From contig CAXAMN010021984.1 in assembly GCA_963970005.1 (NCBI GenBank), positions 623,755 through 687,754 of the forward strand: a stretch of 64,000 bases of DNA, given 5' to 3'. Below the pieces are notes generated by a model that was not told the origin of the DNA, made no database searches, and saw only the letters and a program-made list of their open reading frames with translations. The position numbers and the translations under genes are program-made. This document shows, in pieces, positions 13,039 to 23,507 of the stretch. Source of the DNA: Durusdinium trenchii (lineage: Eukaryota > Sar > Dinophyceae > Suessiales > Symbiodiniaceae). How positions within the stretch are numbered: the first letter of the stretch is position 1; each line of letters starts with the position of its first letter.

Positions 13039-13087
13039 CTGCAGGGGAGGGAAAAAGCACCTCCTAAACGACACGGAGCTTTTTTAC

Positions 13088-13134
13088 CTCGAGGCCACAC
13101 ACTACCAGTATCATAGAGAGACCACCACCAAAAA
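13088..13134 (-). CDS. Putative short exon with a hydrophobic segment
   Basis: A 47-bp minus-strand stretch between an acceptor (ctacttcccag) and a donor (gtaaaaaag). It encodes FGGGLSMILVVCGLE, which could be part of a membrane helix. It joins in phase 0 to the next candidate exon across a 49-bp intron. Joining it to the exon candidate at 13,285-13,488 does not keep phase, so either an exon is missing or one boundary is wrong. Confidence 0.22.
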
Positions 13135-13284
13135 CTGGGAAGTAGATGATGCATGTATCATATCCCCAATAATCCCTGGGATCGGATAGACGATGTTCGA
13201 TTCCTTCATGATCATTCATGCGTTTCTTGCTGGTACAAGCAGCTGTCCTGATCTGTACCACTCTTTTCATCTGTGGAACGTTAC

Positions 13285-13488
13285 TGGTGCTGACTGTTGT
13301 TGGTAGCTGAAGTTGTAGCGGCCTAGATGCACAGCCGAGAACCCGAGAACTCTCGCTGGGAGCACGAAAAAGAGCACGCCAAGAAGAAGGACTAGAAGGC
13401 CCAATCCAAACCTCAGCCAAAGCTCCGTTGGTCGAGTGGCCAGTTTGAGAAATGCATTTAGGAGAAAAGCAGGATTCATGCAGTCGAC
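13285..13488 (-). CDS. Putative exon encoding a membrane helix
   Basis: A 204-bp minus-strand stretch bounded by taaatacag and gtaacg. The peptide holds a strong hydrophobic helix (FGLGLLVLLLGVLFFVLP) with a charged flank before it and Arg after it, as in a single transmembrane segment. It probably belongs with the membrane-type exon at 14,032-14,370 to one host gene read right to left. No family is recognised and the phases of the two do not match directly. Confidence 0.33.
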
Positions 13489-14031
13489 CTGTATTTAGGA
13501 TATGGATTGGACAATTCTTGGTAGAAACACTTTTGTGATTATATGGTAGAACCACTTTCCGGATCAACCGAGAGACTATATATATAATATATATACATAA
13601 ATTCAATCGACCCTGAAATGAACATTCCGAACCAACTGTCCGATCAATCCAAAAGCACACATTGACTTTTCTATCCATTAAGACGTTTACTATAACTATT
13701 TTTGAGCAGAGAGACAGAGAGAGAGAGAGAGATCAAATAGGCCATCCCGGCGGCCATCCTCCTTACCCCACCGTCATGCAAAGAGACAGCATTAAAATTA
13801 AGCAAAATGGAATATGTAGCTCAAATTCAGGTCCCTAGCACAATTCTCGGGTCTTGGAAGATGTGATGTCACAAGCCTTGGATGTCTCATTTCACACGAC
13901 TATCCATCAGAACCTTATAGTAAATCCATCACTCTCCTAGCCCTCAATGATGCAAATCGGACCACTCGAAAGAACGCGTTCGTTGTATGTCACTCACAAT
14001 GATCGTTGCATTGTCTGTTTGAGATCTTCAC

Positions 14032-14370
14032 CATTCCAACAAATCCGAACTCCAAGAAACTTCCTCCGGTAGGTCAGCAGACTTTGGGAAGACCAGTTCC
14101 AGGAGCTCAAGAAGCTGGAGACACACATAGAAGCCGAACTCCCGAGAAGAAACCCAATCCACCTCCCAAACGCCTGCTTTGGAAACAGCCACCATATCCA
14201 CCAGATGTTTCCACCCTTCCACGCGGGCGAAAAGACATCGGCATGAGATTCCAAGGAACCCAAAGAAAGGCAACGTACAAAGCACAAGGCCCAATCCACT
14301 GAAGGCCGCAGCCAAGGTATAATCCTGCACCAGGTCAGCAGGGCCGTTGAACAAAACAAGGGTACTTCCA
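14032..14370 (-). CDS. Putative exon, membrane-type hypothetical protein
   Basis: A 339-bp minus-strand stretch follows a typical acceptor (tttctttggtttcag) and ends before gtgaag. It encodes a hydrophobic stretch (FSGLGLVLCTLPFFGFLG) followed by a soluble, Glu/Leu-rich part (LQLLELLELVFPKSADLPEE). Open length, composition and splice signals together suggest a real exon, but no domain or homologue can be named. The plus-strand frame across the same bases looks less protein-like (Pro/Lys-rich). Confidence 0.35.
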
Positions 14371-15102
14371 CTGAAACCAAAGAAACTAGATGGGATATAA
14401 TGGGGGATAGATTGGTATAGACACCTTCATCACGAAACTGGATTCTTCATTGCTTGTTTGCACGCGCAATTCAGGCTATGTGCTGAGAGGGGCAAAACTC
14501 CTCTTTGATGACCACTGGAGGCTCATTTGCGTCCGCAGGCAGGTTGAAAAACCTCAAGATGAAGAAAAGGATAGAAAAGGCATTCAAAATCATCCAGGAG
14601 CAAAATGAGCTTAATCTTGCCCAAAGTATTTCAGAATGAACACCTCAAGATGATCTCAAGTCATCGTTTAACATGTTTGGCAGAATGAAGCATTATTTCA
14701 TATTATATGATATCCACACGACATGGAACTGTCCGGCACCACCTCTCTGCACTGGCAAATCCCCGGGGCCCCGGCTGGCGGGACACCTGAAGTCAGCGAA
14801 CCCTCCGCGAAAAGCAACGCCATGTTCGCTGAGACCGGTCATGGCTGGGTCATGGATATGTAAATCATGGATAAATCCAAGGACATGTTTTTCCTTGGAA
14901 AGAAAGAACACCATTGACAGAATGAACTATATGAAACTACATACTTCATCATACTTCTACTACATGAAGAAGTTGTTAAAACTTTTTAAACAAGTCACCC
15001 AAGGTCCACAGCCAGGTGTCCTGTGGGTTGTTCGGCCCTTGTGGGTCAATCATTTTCTGGTGCATTGGAGGATCTTGGTACGTACAAGTATATTGAGTAT
15101 AT
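14371..15102. other. Intergenic stretch, one weak exon candidate
   Basis: A minus-strand frame at about 14,890-14,700 (TGLSEHGVAFRGGFADFR...) might be a further exon of the gene at 12.6-14.4 kb, but no pair of splice sites could be settled. Nothing else is recognised. Confidence 0.3.
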
Positions 15103-15184
15103 TAGCGTGGCACTTGTTCCTAGTAGCTTCTTGTTACTACTAGTAAGGCACTTGTTACTAGAAGCGATGCACTTGTTCCTAGTA
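15103..15184 (+). repeat. ACTAGT-family dispersed repeat locus
   Basis: Forward units: gcgtggcacttgttcctagt, agcttcttgttactactagt, aaggcacttgttactagaag, then the 'gcgatgcacttgttcc' variant. The order 'cttcttg / gtaaggcac / gcgatgcac' matches the loci at 21.86 and 47.14 kb, which suggests a common longer ancestor. Confidence 0.85.
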
Positions 15185-16765
15185 ACGTTTCAACGGTTTC
15201 AACATGTTTCAACTTTGGTCTTCTTAGGCCGCTTGCTCGTTTCTTTTTTGAAGTGCAAGGCGCTGCGTCAGTGAGCCCAGTCGTGTTGCTGGGGTGGAAA
15301 ACTCTTGCTTCCACAGATCTGCAGCCCCTTGCTGCCTGGCTAATACACAGGTGCCCAGCTCGTCAAGCCTATAAGATAGATTGTGGGGTAAACTTAAGCC
15401 CAGTCCAACAAACATGTTGCTCGACAAATCGGTGGATAAGAATCAAACGACGAAACGTTTTCAGTATATCATATGCATATCAGTCATGCTTTGACCCCAC
15501 CTCTACAAAATGCACGCATATCAGTCATGGATGTCATGGCACTGTTGCTGCCCACTGTGCTATGCTATGCCAGCCGACAGCATGTTCAGTTCAAGCCAGG
15601 GGCAAGCATTTCAGACTACGATATGCAGTTCATGAAACCATGCAACGGACGTGTCAAAAAATTACTTGTGCTCATCTTTCAGCTGAAATGGTTCTGGCTT
15701 GCCAACCAGACTGAAGTACTGGCTGGATCAGCCCTTTCTTTGTGGCTGCCTCCCGACCATTAAAACTTCTGTAGTATCCAACGCTGTGTTTCTGGATGGC
15801 CCGGTCGGTTGCTGCGCAGCTTTCCCTGTCCCACTGCGCAACGCCACGCTCTGCCTAATGCCCGACCGCCTCAATTCCGGCCATCCATGCTCCATCAAAC
15901 TGCTGGTTATTCCTACAGGCAGTAGGGTCTTACAAACACAGAGGTTACTTCTGAAGAGCATGGAGATTGCGGAAGAGTTTGGCCTTGGAAAACTGTTGTG
16001 GGACGGTCAACACTTCGCGTTTCAAGATGGTCTCTTTGTGGCTTTTGAGGCTATTTTCCTATCCAAACACCACCAAGTCATCGATTGTCCCAGGTCTCGC
16101 GCACCCTCGACCCTCATGGCCCTCATGGCACCACCGGGTCGTTCACCTCAACAAACTCCTTGCTGCAGATATATGCGGGGCTGTGAACGCCAGGGCGAAC
16201 CGAGAAGCGGAGCTGGCAGGTGCGCAGGGCCTGGTGAGTCGGTGCGCGGACCGTCGAGCACTCGTGAGCGACACCTGAAATCAAGGAACACCTGTTGCAT
16301 GCAGTTCTGCACTGCTTAGATAAGGTGATCTAGCGTGAATCTCAATGTGCACGTAGCCTCCTACCCGATTTTACAAAGGATATAGCCATGTGGATTCCAG
16401 GTGGGTCAAACCAAAATTCTCAGCTCGGCATCACAACGTACTTCTCATTTCTTCCCATGGACATATTGTTCTTGAAGAACATTGGGACAATGATGAACAT
16501 CCAAAGGGGACACCCCTATCGGTTTCTACATGTTTCGAACCCCGGGCGGTGTCAGGTAATTGATGTCTTTCCGCTTTGAATGAAGGGCCCCAAACCGAGG
16601 CCTGCTGGAAGCTCCTCTCTTGCCCCTGGCAGCAGCGGTTCTGCAATGGACTGCAACTGGATCCCTCTTCCACGCAGGCTTCGACGCTGAAGGTCTCAGC
16701 TTCCGCCAGGCACTTCGGACGCACCTCTCCTGTGATGGACTTTGGAGACATCACGACTTGTTTCT
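15185..16765. other. Intergenic stretch with weak coding-like frames
   Basis: Plus-strand frames at about 15,520-15,760 (GRVKKLLVLIFQLKWFWLANQ) and 15,760-16,100 (MEIAEEFGLGKLLWDGQHF) have plausible protein composition, but no splice junction or domain supports them. They may be exons or decayed repeats. No RNA gene is visible. Confidence 0.25.
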
Positions 16766-16967
16766 AATAGCTTCTTGTTACTACTAGTAAGGCACCTGTT
16801 ACTACTAGCGTGGCACTTGTTACTAGCAGCTTCTTGTTACTACTAGTAAGGCACCTGTTACTACTAGCGTGGCACTTGTTACTAGCAGCTTCTTGTTACT
16901 ACTAGTAAGGCACCTGTTTACTACTAGCGTGGCACTTGTTACTAGTAGCTTCTTGTTACTACTAGTC
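16766..16967 (+). repeat. Longest ACTAGT-family array in the window
   Basis: About 200 bp made of a higher-order unit of roughly 65 bp repeated three times. Each unit contains tagcttcttgttactacta, then gtaaggcacctgttactact, then agcgtggcacttgttact. One copy has an extra T (ctgtttactac), so it has started to diverge. The near-identical copies suggest recent unequal exchange or slippage at this locus. Confidence 0.9.
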
Positions 16968-19900
16968 ACCACGTCACACTACCACCAGAAGACTAAGGCA
17001 TGATGGCATGCTTTCATGTCACCACTTCCCTGTCATGCTTCGAATTCGGCCCAGCCTGTAGAGTCGGCCTTCTCGTGCTCGGGCTTGATGCACTTGAGAG
17101 GCATCTTGTCTTCCAGTTGGCAACATGTTCTGCTGTCAGTATCGCAAAAATCTCCTGACAGGCCAGACCGAGGTACCAAGCTGCATTTCAGCCCGATGGC
17201 GACTTCAACGATGGCGACCAAGTGGCTTCAGTGCTTCAAGCGCATCTAACGAGGAGTATCACTAACAGTTCCTAACAGGAAGAACACGGAAGAACGAAAA
17301 AAATCCGCTGGACGGTTCAACCTGCTCATCTTCCCAAATTACTGACCCTGTGATCAGGGACCTACATACCTGCTCGAGTTTCCCCAACCGTCCTTTGGTC
17401 CAATCTGTAGCGAAGAACAACCTGGAAGAGTGTTCACAACCATGTCCAACCTGGAGCTCCCAACATCTCCCAACCCACCCACCCATGTCTCAACCCACGA
17501 GCTTCCAACCACCCCAACAAAAATGGAAAAGGCCAGCACCAAAAGGTGCCCTTCACCACTGCGGACCTTCAGGAATGCACTTGGGCTGCGACACTGCCTG
17601 ATGTGTGAACTCGGCACCGCACCTAGGACCGCGACGCGGTGGGACGCGGTACCAAAGCACATGAAGTGACATGTGGAGTGAAGGGACGGGTAAGGGTACA
17701 ACACGATGTTCTCATATATTTCTGATAGATTCTATATGATTCTATATTGCAGACATGATTTCGACGTCGGTACGCAAGCAGGTTGGGAGCGATGTCACTA
17801 CATGTGCTCTTTCACCCTGAGAGCGAGCGACTGACATCGCCGACATCGCTGTTCCACATCGGTGGACGGGGTCATCGACCCGGACATCGTCGACCCAACT
17901 GGTGCAGCTTTTGACCCAACGGGCCAGGAGACTTGTAGGACATCCCAGCATCTTTGGTGTTCGAGCGCAGGCGGCAAGTCATCAACCTGTCGATATTTTT
18001 GGTCACGTGAGTCGAAGTGGAAATCGAGTTGCGACGAGATGGGATAGGAAGATCCGACTTCTGGGCTGGTGGAGCCATAGAGTACAGGGTTTCTTGAATC
18101 AAGATCCAATTGACTTGTGAAGGACTTCCAGCTCAAAGCTTCAACATGACCTGAACTAAAACGATATCACTTGAGGTGATCCTTGAGCTTCTTTGAAGCA
18201 GGCCAAGCCGAACAGTCCAACACCAGGAAAGACATTTGTGAGGAATTGTGATGACCTGTGTTTCAACTATAATTTATGGAGCAAGCCAATTTATGGATAC
18301 AAATGCTGCTCCCAACCTCCACGGATAACCTATAAATTGAACAACCCAGTCAACATCCTCGAATTCTATTTTTATTCACCTAAGCAAGGAAAACATCCCT
18401 TTAAGCTGTCTGCCACGTAAGTCCTTCTAATTGAGCATCTAATTTTCATCAGCGGAATCACTACCCCAGAGATCCCAAAATCTTCCAGAAGCATCCAGAT
18501 GCAAATCGAGGACCCTAAAGTAGAAGGAGGGAAGAAAGGAGACCCGCACCGGCTGAAAACACGGAGGTGGACAAAGGTGTAATAAAGAGAGGGCAGGGAA
18601 GCTAGCAGATCAGGACATGAACAGAATTGAGGTTTTGGTGGTTAGGACACCCATTTTAAACAGTAGGTTGGGTATGATTGGGTTAAGGGAGGAAGGGTTC
18701 GGGGTAGGCCAGGAAAAGGGCCTACTAAGACTAGTAGTACCAGAGTAGATCTTAGTAGGGAAGCCAAATCCACACAGGGTAAACCCATACTTCGATTTGC
18801 TTAAGGAGCCAGGAAAAAGAACATCACAATTATTCTCCAAAAGGATCCAAAAGGGATTCACCCATAGGTAATTTCACCCGATGAGTTCGATGGCTGGATG
18901 CCTAGTAGCCGCCCCCGGACCCTGCTGAGGCCCGGACCCTGGACCTTGGCAGCAACGATCCAGGGAGGGGTTGCAGGATCCTTCAGCTGGTACGCATGGA
19001 GAAAGCCTGAGCTGCGACACTGCGAGGACACCCAGAAAACACACCCCGGCCACATGAATCAGGCTTTTGAGGCCCCGGCCTTGGCGTGGCACTGGCCATC
19101 ACAAAACTCACCAGCAATACACGGATCACCATGGCCGCCATGGGAGCGTTGTGTCACTGAGAAGCCAAAAACCCGGTTGCTGAGGCGAGCAGTGCGAGCA
19201 CAAAATGCTGCGAGCACAAAGCAGTGCGAGCACAAAACACAGCTTTCCATGAACAGAAGATGGAGCCAAAGCAAGTCGCAACTCCATTACTTTGGCAAAC
19301 ACTGCAACTCAGACTTATATCTATATAATTATATAATTATACATATATATATATTATTCACTCGAGCGTGACGTCGAAAGTTCTCTGAACAAACCACACA
19401 CATCATGCCACATCGCATCACTGGAGCTGGGCTGTGTTGTGCATTCTCATCGTCCTCTGGCTTTCAACCCGGCCCCCGCCTTCACACTTCTCGGCGCCAG
19501 GTCTCCTTGCACGGAGTCCGTGCACATCGGCATCTGCAAACCAATCTGCGTCCAACGATCTCCCGGCGTTTCTTCGCCCGATCCTGAGGAACCTGTATGG
19601 GCGCCAGGTTTCGCTTGGGCACCCGATTCCGGACCCGACCGGCATGTGCCGCGGTGTTTCACTCGTTGGTCGGCCGTCAGGTGTTTTTTGCGCCCGCCAA
19701 GACTTGGTCGGTCGCTTGGTAGAAGCGACACCGCAGGGCCTGATCGAAGAAGGATCGGCTGGGGATCGCTAGGATTTGCTCGTACTCACTGACCAGGCTG
19801 CTGAAAACAAAGGGTGTCAGAGTAGATGGCACAAAACCCAATATATCCATATAAACCACCATAGGGGGCTGTGCCATGTACTCTGAAACCACTGTAACTG

Positions 19901-21861
19901 GATCTCGAACTTCTTCAGGATCTACTCAGAAGCTATACTGTCTGGACTGCCCCGAACTCGAACAGGCACCCTGAGTAGGGGTGTCGTGGCAAGCTTGGAT
20001 CCATATCAGGCTGCAAGAGATTCGATGTCATTCCAACATGCACATATATAATCATATTATATATATATAGTTGTATTTCTATACAGTAGTAATACATATC
20101 GATATGTTTTTCTAATATGTATTATATATATATATCACACAGTAAATCGTTATTCATTGATTCACATACAGTATATTCACATTAATCGTGGGCGATTGAT
20201 GGTGCGTGCAGCATGCTGCTTATTGTAGAACATCCATGGGACAAACCTGTTCTCCACGATCCACCATGCCTCAATCCGTTGTAACTTCTCCTCGTGCAAG
20301 CGTGGATCGCGCACATCCTCAACGTGAAGAATCAAACATGAACGCAAGATCGTGGCTTCTTGGCTGGTTCAAGAACGAAACAATCCTGGGCTTTAAATCA
20401 CTGGCTCTTTTTAGAATATAAAGGACCTGGTTGTCAACAATGTGCAGTTGTCCTTCTGCATTTTATAGTTTTCCTCGATCATGTCAAAAGCAAGGCACGA
20501 CCTTCCGAAGCATATCACTTTTCAGTTCCCAAATGAGTCTTGCTATGCTTTTGTTGGAGCGATCTACTTCTGGAGAAGGACTATATAAACTTACAGTATC
20601 TATATAATTCACCCTGAACAAAACCGTGTTGCAAACATCAGGTATATGTGGCATGCTTCAACCGCCCACCTTGAGTGCAACCTAGTTTTACAATGTTCTC
20701 AACTGCTTGAAGCTACAAGCTACGCCAAACATGACCTGCCTGCAATTGATTCACAGTCAGCGAAGTCCCAACAAAAATCAACGGAGAACAAACCTCCTCC
20801 GCTTAAGCAGCTGAGAACTAAGCAGCTGAGAAGAGCAAGCGGTTCTCATAGAAATAGGCCGCCGTCTCGCGAAGTGCCACCAAACATAGCCCATCCGCAT
20901 CGCACAAGATCCAGCCCTTCAGCCTCACAGGGCTTCTAAAGAGACCTGGGCAACCTGGAGGGAGAACTGCAGTGGTTGATGGAAATGGACACCCACCATG
21001 GCCACCATCTATCAACTTTCGTGGTTTTAGGGCCAGCTCATGGTTCTGAATGCACTGGATCTTGGTCCCAGCAGGCTTCCGCCTCCCATGGTTTCCTCCT
21101 CACCGCTACCCTGTGACCATTTGTGACCGGCCTTTGGAAGAGATCATGCCTCTTCTCTTTCAATGGCGTCTTCAATTCTTTCACATCCTCCACTTGGAAG
21201 GCCACCTCACACCACGGAGCTCAGCTTCACGGAGCGGCGAAGGCTCGCCTCCCCCCCCCCGAAGGCTTCTCCGTTCATCACCCAAGAGGGAGTGACATCA
21301 CCGAGTTTCGCCCTTCGAACGGAGTGACATCACCGTTCTTTCGCGAACGAAGCAACACCTCGTCCGACAGGTCGACCGGTCGAAGTGAAACCGGTCGACC
21401 GGTCGTGCGACACGGTCCGGTCCGCTCTCTGGACATCGGACCCATCCGTGTGGCACTGTGGCATGACTCCATCCGCCAAGGTGTACAACATGGTCGAATG
21501 ATGGGACGACTTCTTTCATCGTCTTTTATTACTCTCTCTCTCTCTCTCTCTTTCCAATTCTTTCTCTCACGCATCAAGCCCCCCGGTGGTTTCTTGGGCC
21601 ACCCGCAATGACCCACGCCGGCATGTCTGCCTTCTGGGTCGCATAGACGAAATGGAATTCCAAAGGTGGAGCCAACCAACAGCGCAAGAGCTCTTCAAAG
21701 ATCCGGGGATCGTTGGGAAGAGAAATCTTCCGCCTGAGCCCATTCGGCACAACAAAAGGAACCAAAGATCGGATGATGATGGATGATGTCTCGATCCAGC
21801 AAATCTGGTGGACACATATCTACATCTATAGCTTGTTTCTGTAAACCTATAGCTATATGAT
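16968..21861. other. Intergenic stretch, no recognised gene
   Basis: This interval contains AT-rich runs at about 19,320-19,356 and 20,043-20,140, a loose ACTAGT-like block at 18,721-18,759, a GC-rich block at 19,490-19,790 with frames on both strands, and a (CT)n run at 21,531-21,553. At 21,360-21,425 a block rich in GTCGACCGGTC contains a perfect 14-bp palindrome at 21,390-21,403. No frame shows a domain. Confidence 0.45.
21531..21553 (+). repeat. (CT)n microsatellite
   Basis: A pure CT run of more than 20 bases; the opposite strand reads (GA)n. A similar (GA)n run lies at about 13,708-13,732. Both are simple repeats without other context. Confidence 0.85.
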
Positions 21862-21950
21862 CTTGTTTCTAATAGCTTCTTGTTACTACTAGTAAGGCAC
21901 TTGTTACTAGAAGCGATGCACTTGTTCCTAGTAGCTTATTGTTTCTATAC
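21862..21950 (+). repeat. ACTAGT-family dispersed repeat locus
   Basis: Forward units in the order tagcttcttgttactacta, gtaaggcacttgttactag, aagcgatgcacttgttcc, tagtagcttattg. The order is nearly the same as at 15.1 kb. Confidence 0.85.
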
Positions 21951-22884
21951 ATCTACATTACATACCACCATATCCAGTATGTGGTGCTTAGGCTCGTCCT
22001 TTTTGCCGGGAGGGATTCATGATTCATAGAACACGTGACAATGAAGACCTGGGGTTCGCTGGTGCTTCTACATATTATACAGTACTTCTGAGTTTCAAGT
22101 GCTTCGTTCCCGCCCTAGGTTCAGCGCATATTGCTACTCACACCATCAGTCTATTCATTGCACCACACCTTCAATCGTCAAAGACCTGGTGCTATGCAGT
22201 GAACCTGACCTGTAAAGAAAACTTCACAATGTTTCGTTTGGATGACGTTTTAGGTGTAACCTTGCCATCTCTTCACTTCATCCTAGGTCCCAGGCTGATA
22301 AGCTGACGGAACACTACCATATCCCCATCCAAAACGGGCTCAAAAAGATCCGCCGTCCGCGGCTCGCGCCTGGGATACAGGGCCAAGCGATCCAAGTCAG
22401 TCTCTCGATCACTACCCCACACCCAGTGGGGTGCCGGAGGTGGAAACAACTGGGCAATGGGCAAGCGGATCAAACCTCGGGGAGTTGGCACATGTGAGCT
22501 GTGAACACGACATTATTTATAGTTTTGCAACTCTGGACTAAGTCCTTGAAAACACATGTCAATCACACACCGTCCCTCATCACTTTGCTCTTCGCTCTCC
22601 TATCGTTTCTTGAGATGGTCGAAAACCGGAAAAGGCCGTGATCCGTCCGTCTGAGGTGCGATGAAAGATCGTGCCGACTCTGAAATGCGATTCAGTGGCT
22701 GAAACCATGCTTCTCTGCAATCCGGAAGAGGCAAGAGACGAAGTGCACCATGTGAACCGATGAGCACACCTATGCGGAGATGATGCGCTGACGAGGGCAT
22801 GCCATCTGCGCACTTCGCAGTTCGTATCGACCGGAGTACCAATTCCCCAAGAGGTCAGTATTACTTGAAACCAACATGGAACGA

Positions 22885-22951
22885 GGAAACTTGTTGGAGC
22901 TGGTACAGCTCCCAAACACTCCAATGTAGGGAGTATTGACCTGCATGGAGT
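22885..22951 (-). CDS. Putative exon, joins in phase with the exon at 22,996-23,143
   Basis: Open minus-strand stretch after the acceptor tcgcccgcag. It encodes SMQVNTPYIGVFGSC and following residues. Its first two bases complete the codon left by the upstream exon, giving Asp, with no stop across the join. The 3' boundary is uncertain (gtttca or gtaata are possible donors). No domain is recognised. Confidence 0.3.
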
Positions 22952-22995
22952 CTGCGGGCGACATGTTGGTTCACTTTGAACAACAAAATCAATAC

Positions 22996-23143
22996 CTGTG
23001 TCTGAGTTCTTGAGTCGAGTCACAAGCCACTGGATCACCAGGTTGAAGAGCTTGGGTGGAGCAAAAACGTCATCAAAGAAAAGCTCAAACCAGTCCCGGC
23101 TTTCTGCGAAAGATGTCGGGATGTCTGTTTCTCTGATGTACAC
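22996..23143 (-). CDS. Putative exon, hypothetical protein
   Basis: A 148-bp minus-strand stretch between an acceptor (ccggctgacag) and a donor (gtattg). The peptide (TSFAESRDWFELFFDDVFA, then PPKLFNLVIQWLVTRL) looks like a folded soluble protein segment, acidic then amphipathic. The implied intron to the next exon is only 44 bp, very short for a dinoflagellate, which weakens the model. The family is unknown. Confidence 0.33.
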
Positions 23144-23447
23144 CTGTCAGCCGGGTTCCATGTATGATGACTTCATGTGACACCAGCATGCAACGAACGC
23201 AACAGGGACTCTGAACATCCAGCGACAGCATATTCACAGCAAACATCTTGCTATTCACAGCTCAAGCAAACTCTTCCGGAATTCCTGTCTGCTACTCCTT
23301 TCCCGTCAAGGAACTGAGTGTCTCCCCCGTTCGACTTTGAATTCATGGCCCGTGGAGTCGAGGTTAATGTCCAGCTTACCGACCGTCTCCTGAAGCGACG
23401 CGGAGACGAGACTCGTTTTTGGAGACGAGGTCATAGCAAGGAACAAG

Positions 23448-23507
23448 GCTACTAGTAGCTAGAACAAGGGCATCGCTAGTAGGTTGGAGGCCATCACTGC
23501 TAGGTTC
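23448..23507 (-). repeat. ACTAGT-family dispersed repeat locus
   Basis: Reverse-type units (ggctactagtagctagaaca, agggcatcgctagtagg, ttggaggccatcactgctagg), more diverged than most. The 'ttggaggccatc' string links it to the short repeat at 7870-7932. Confidence 0.7.
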
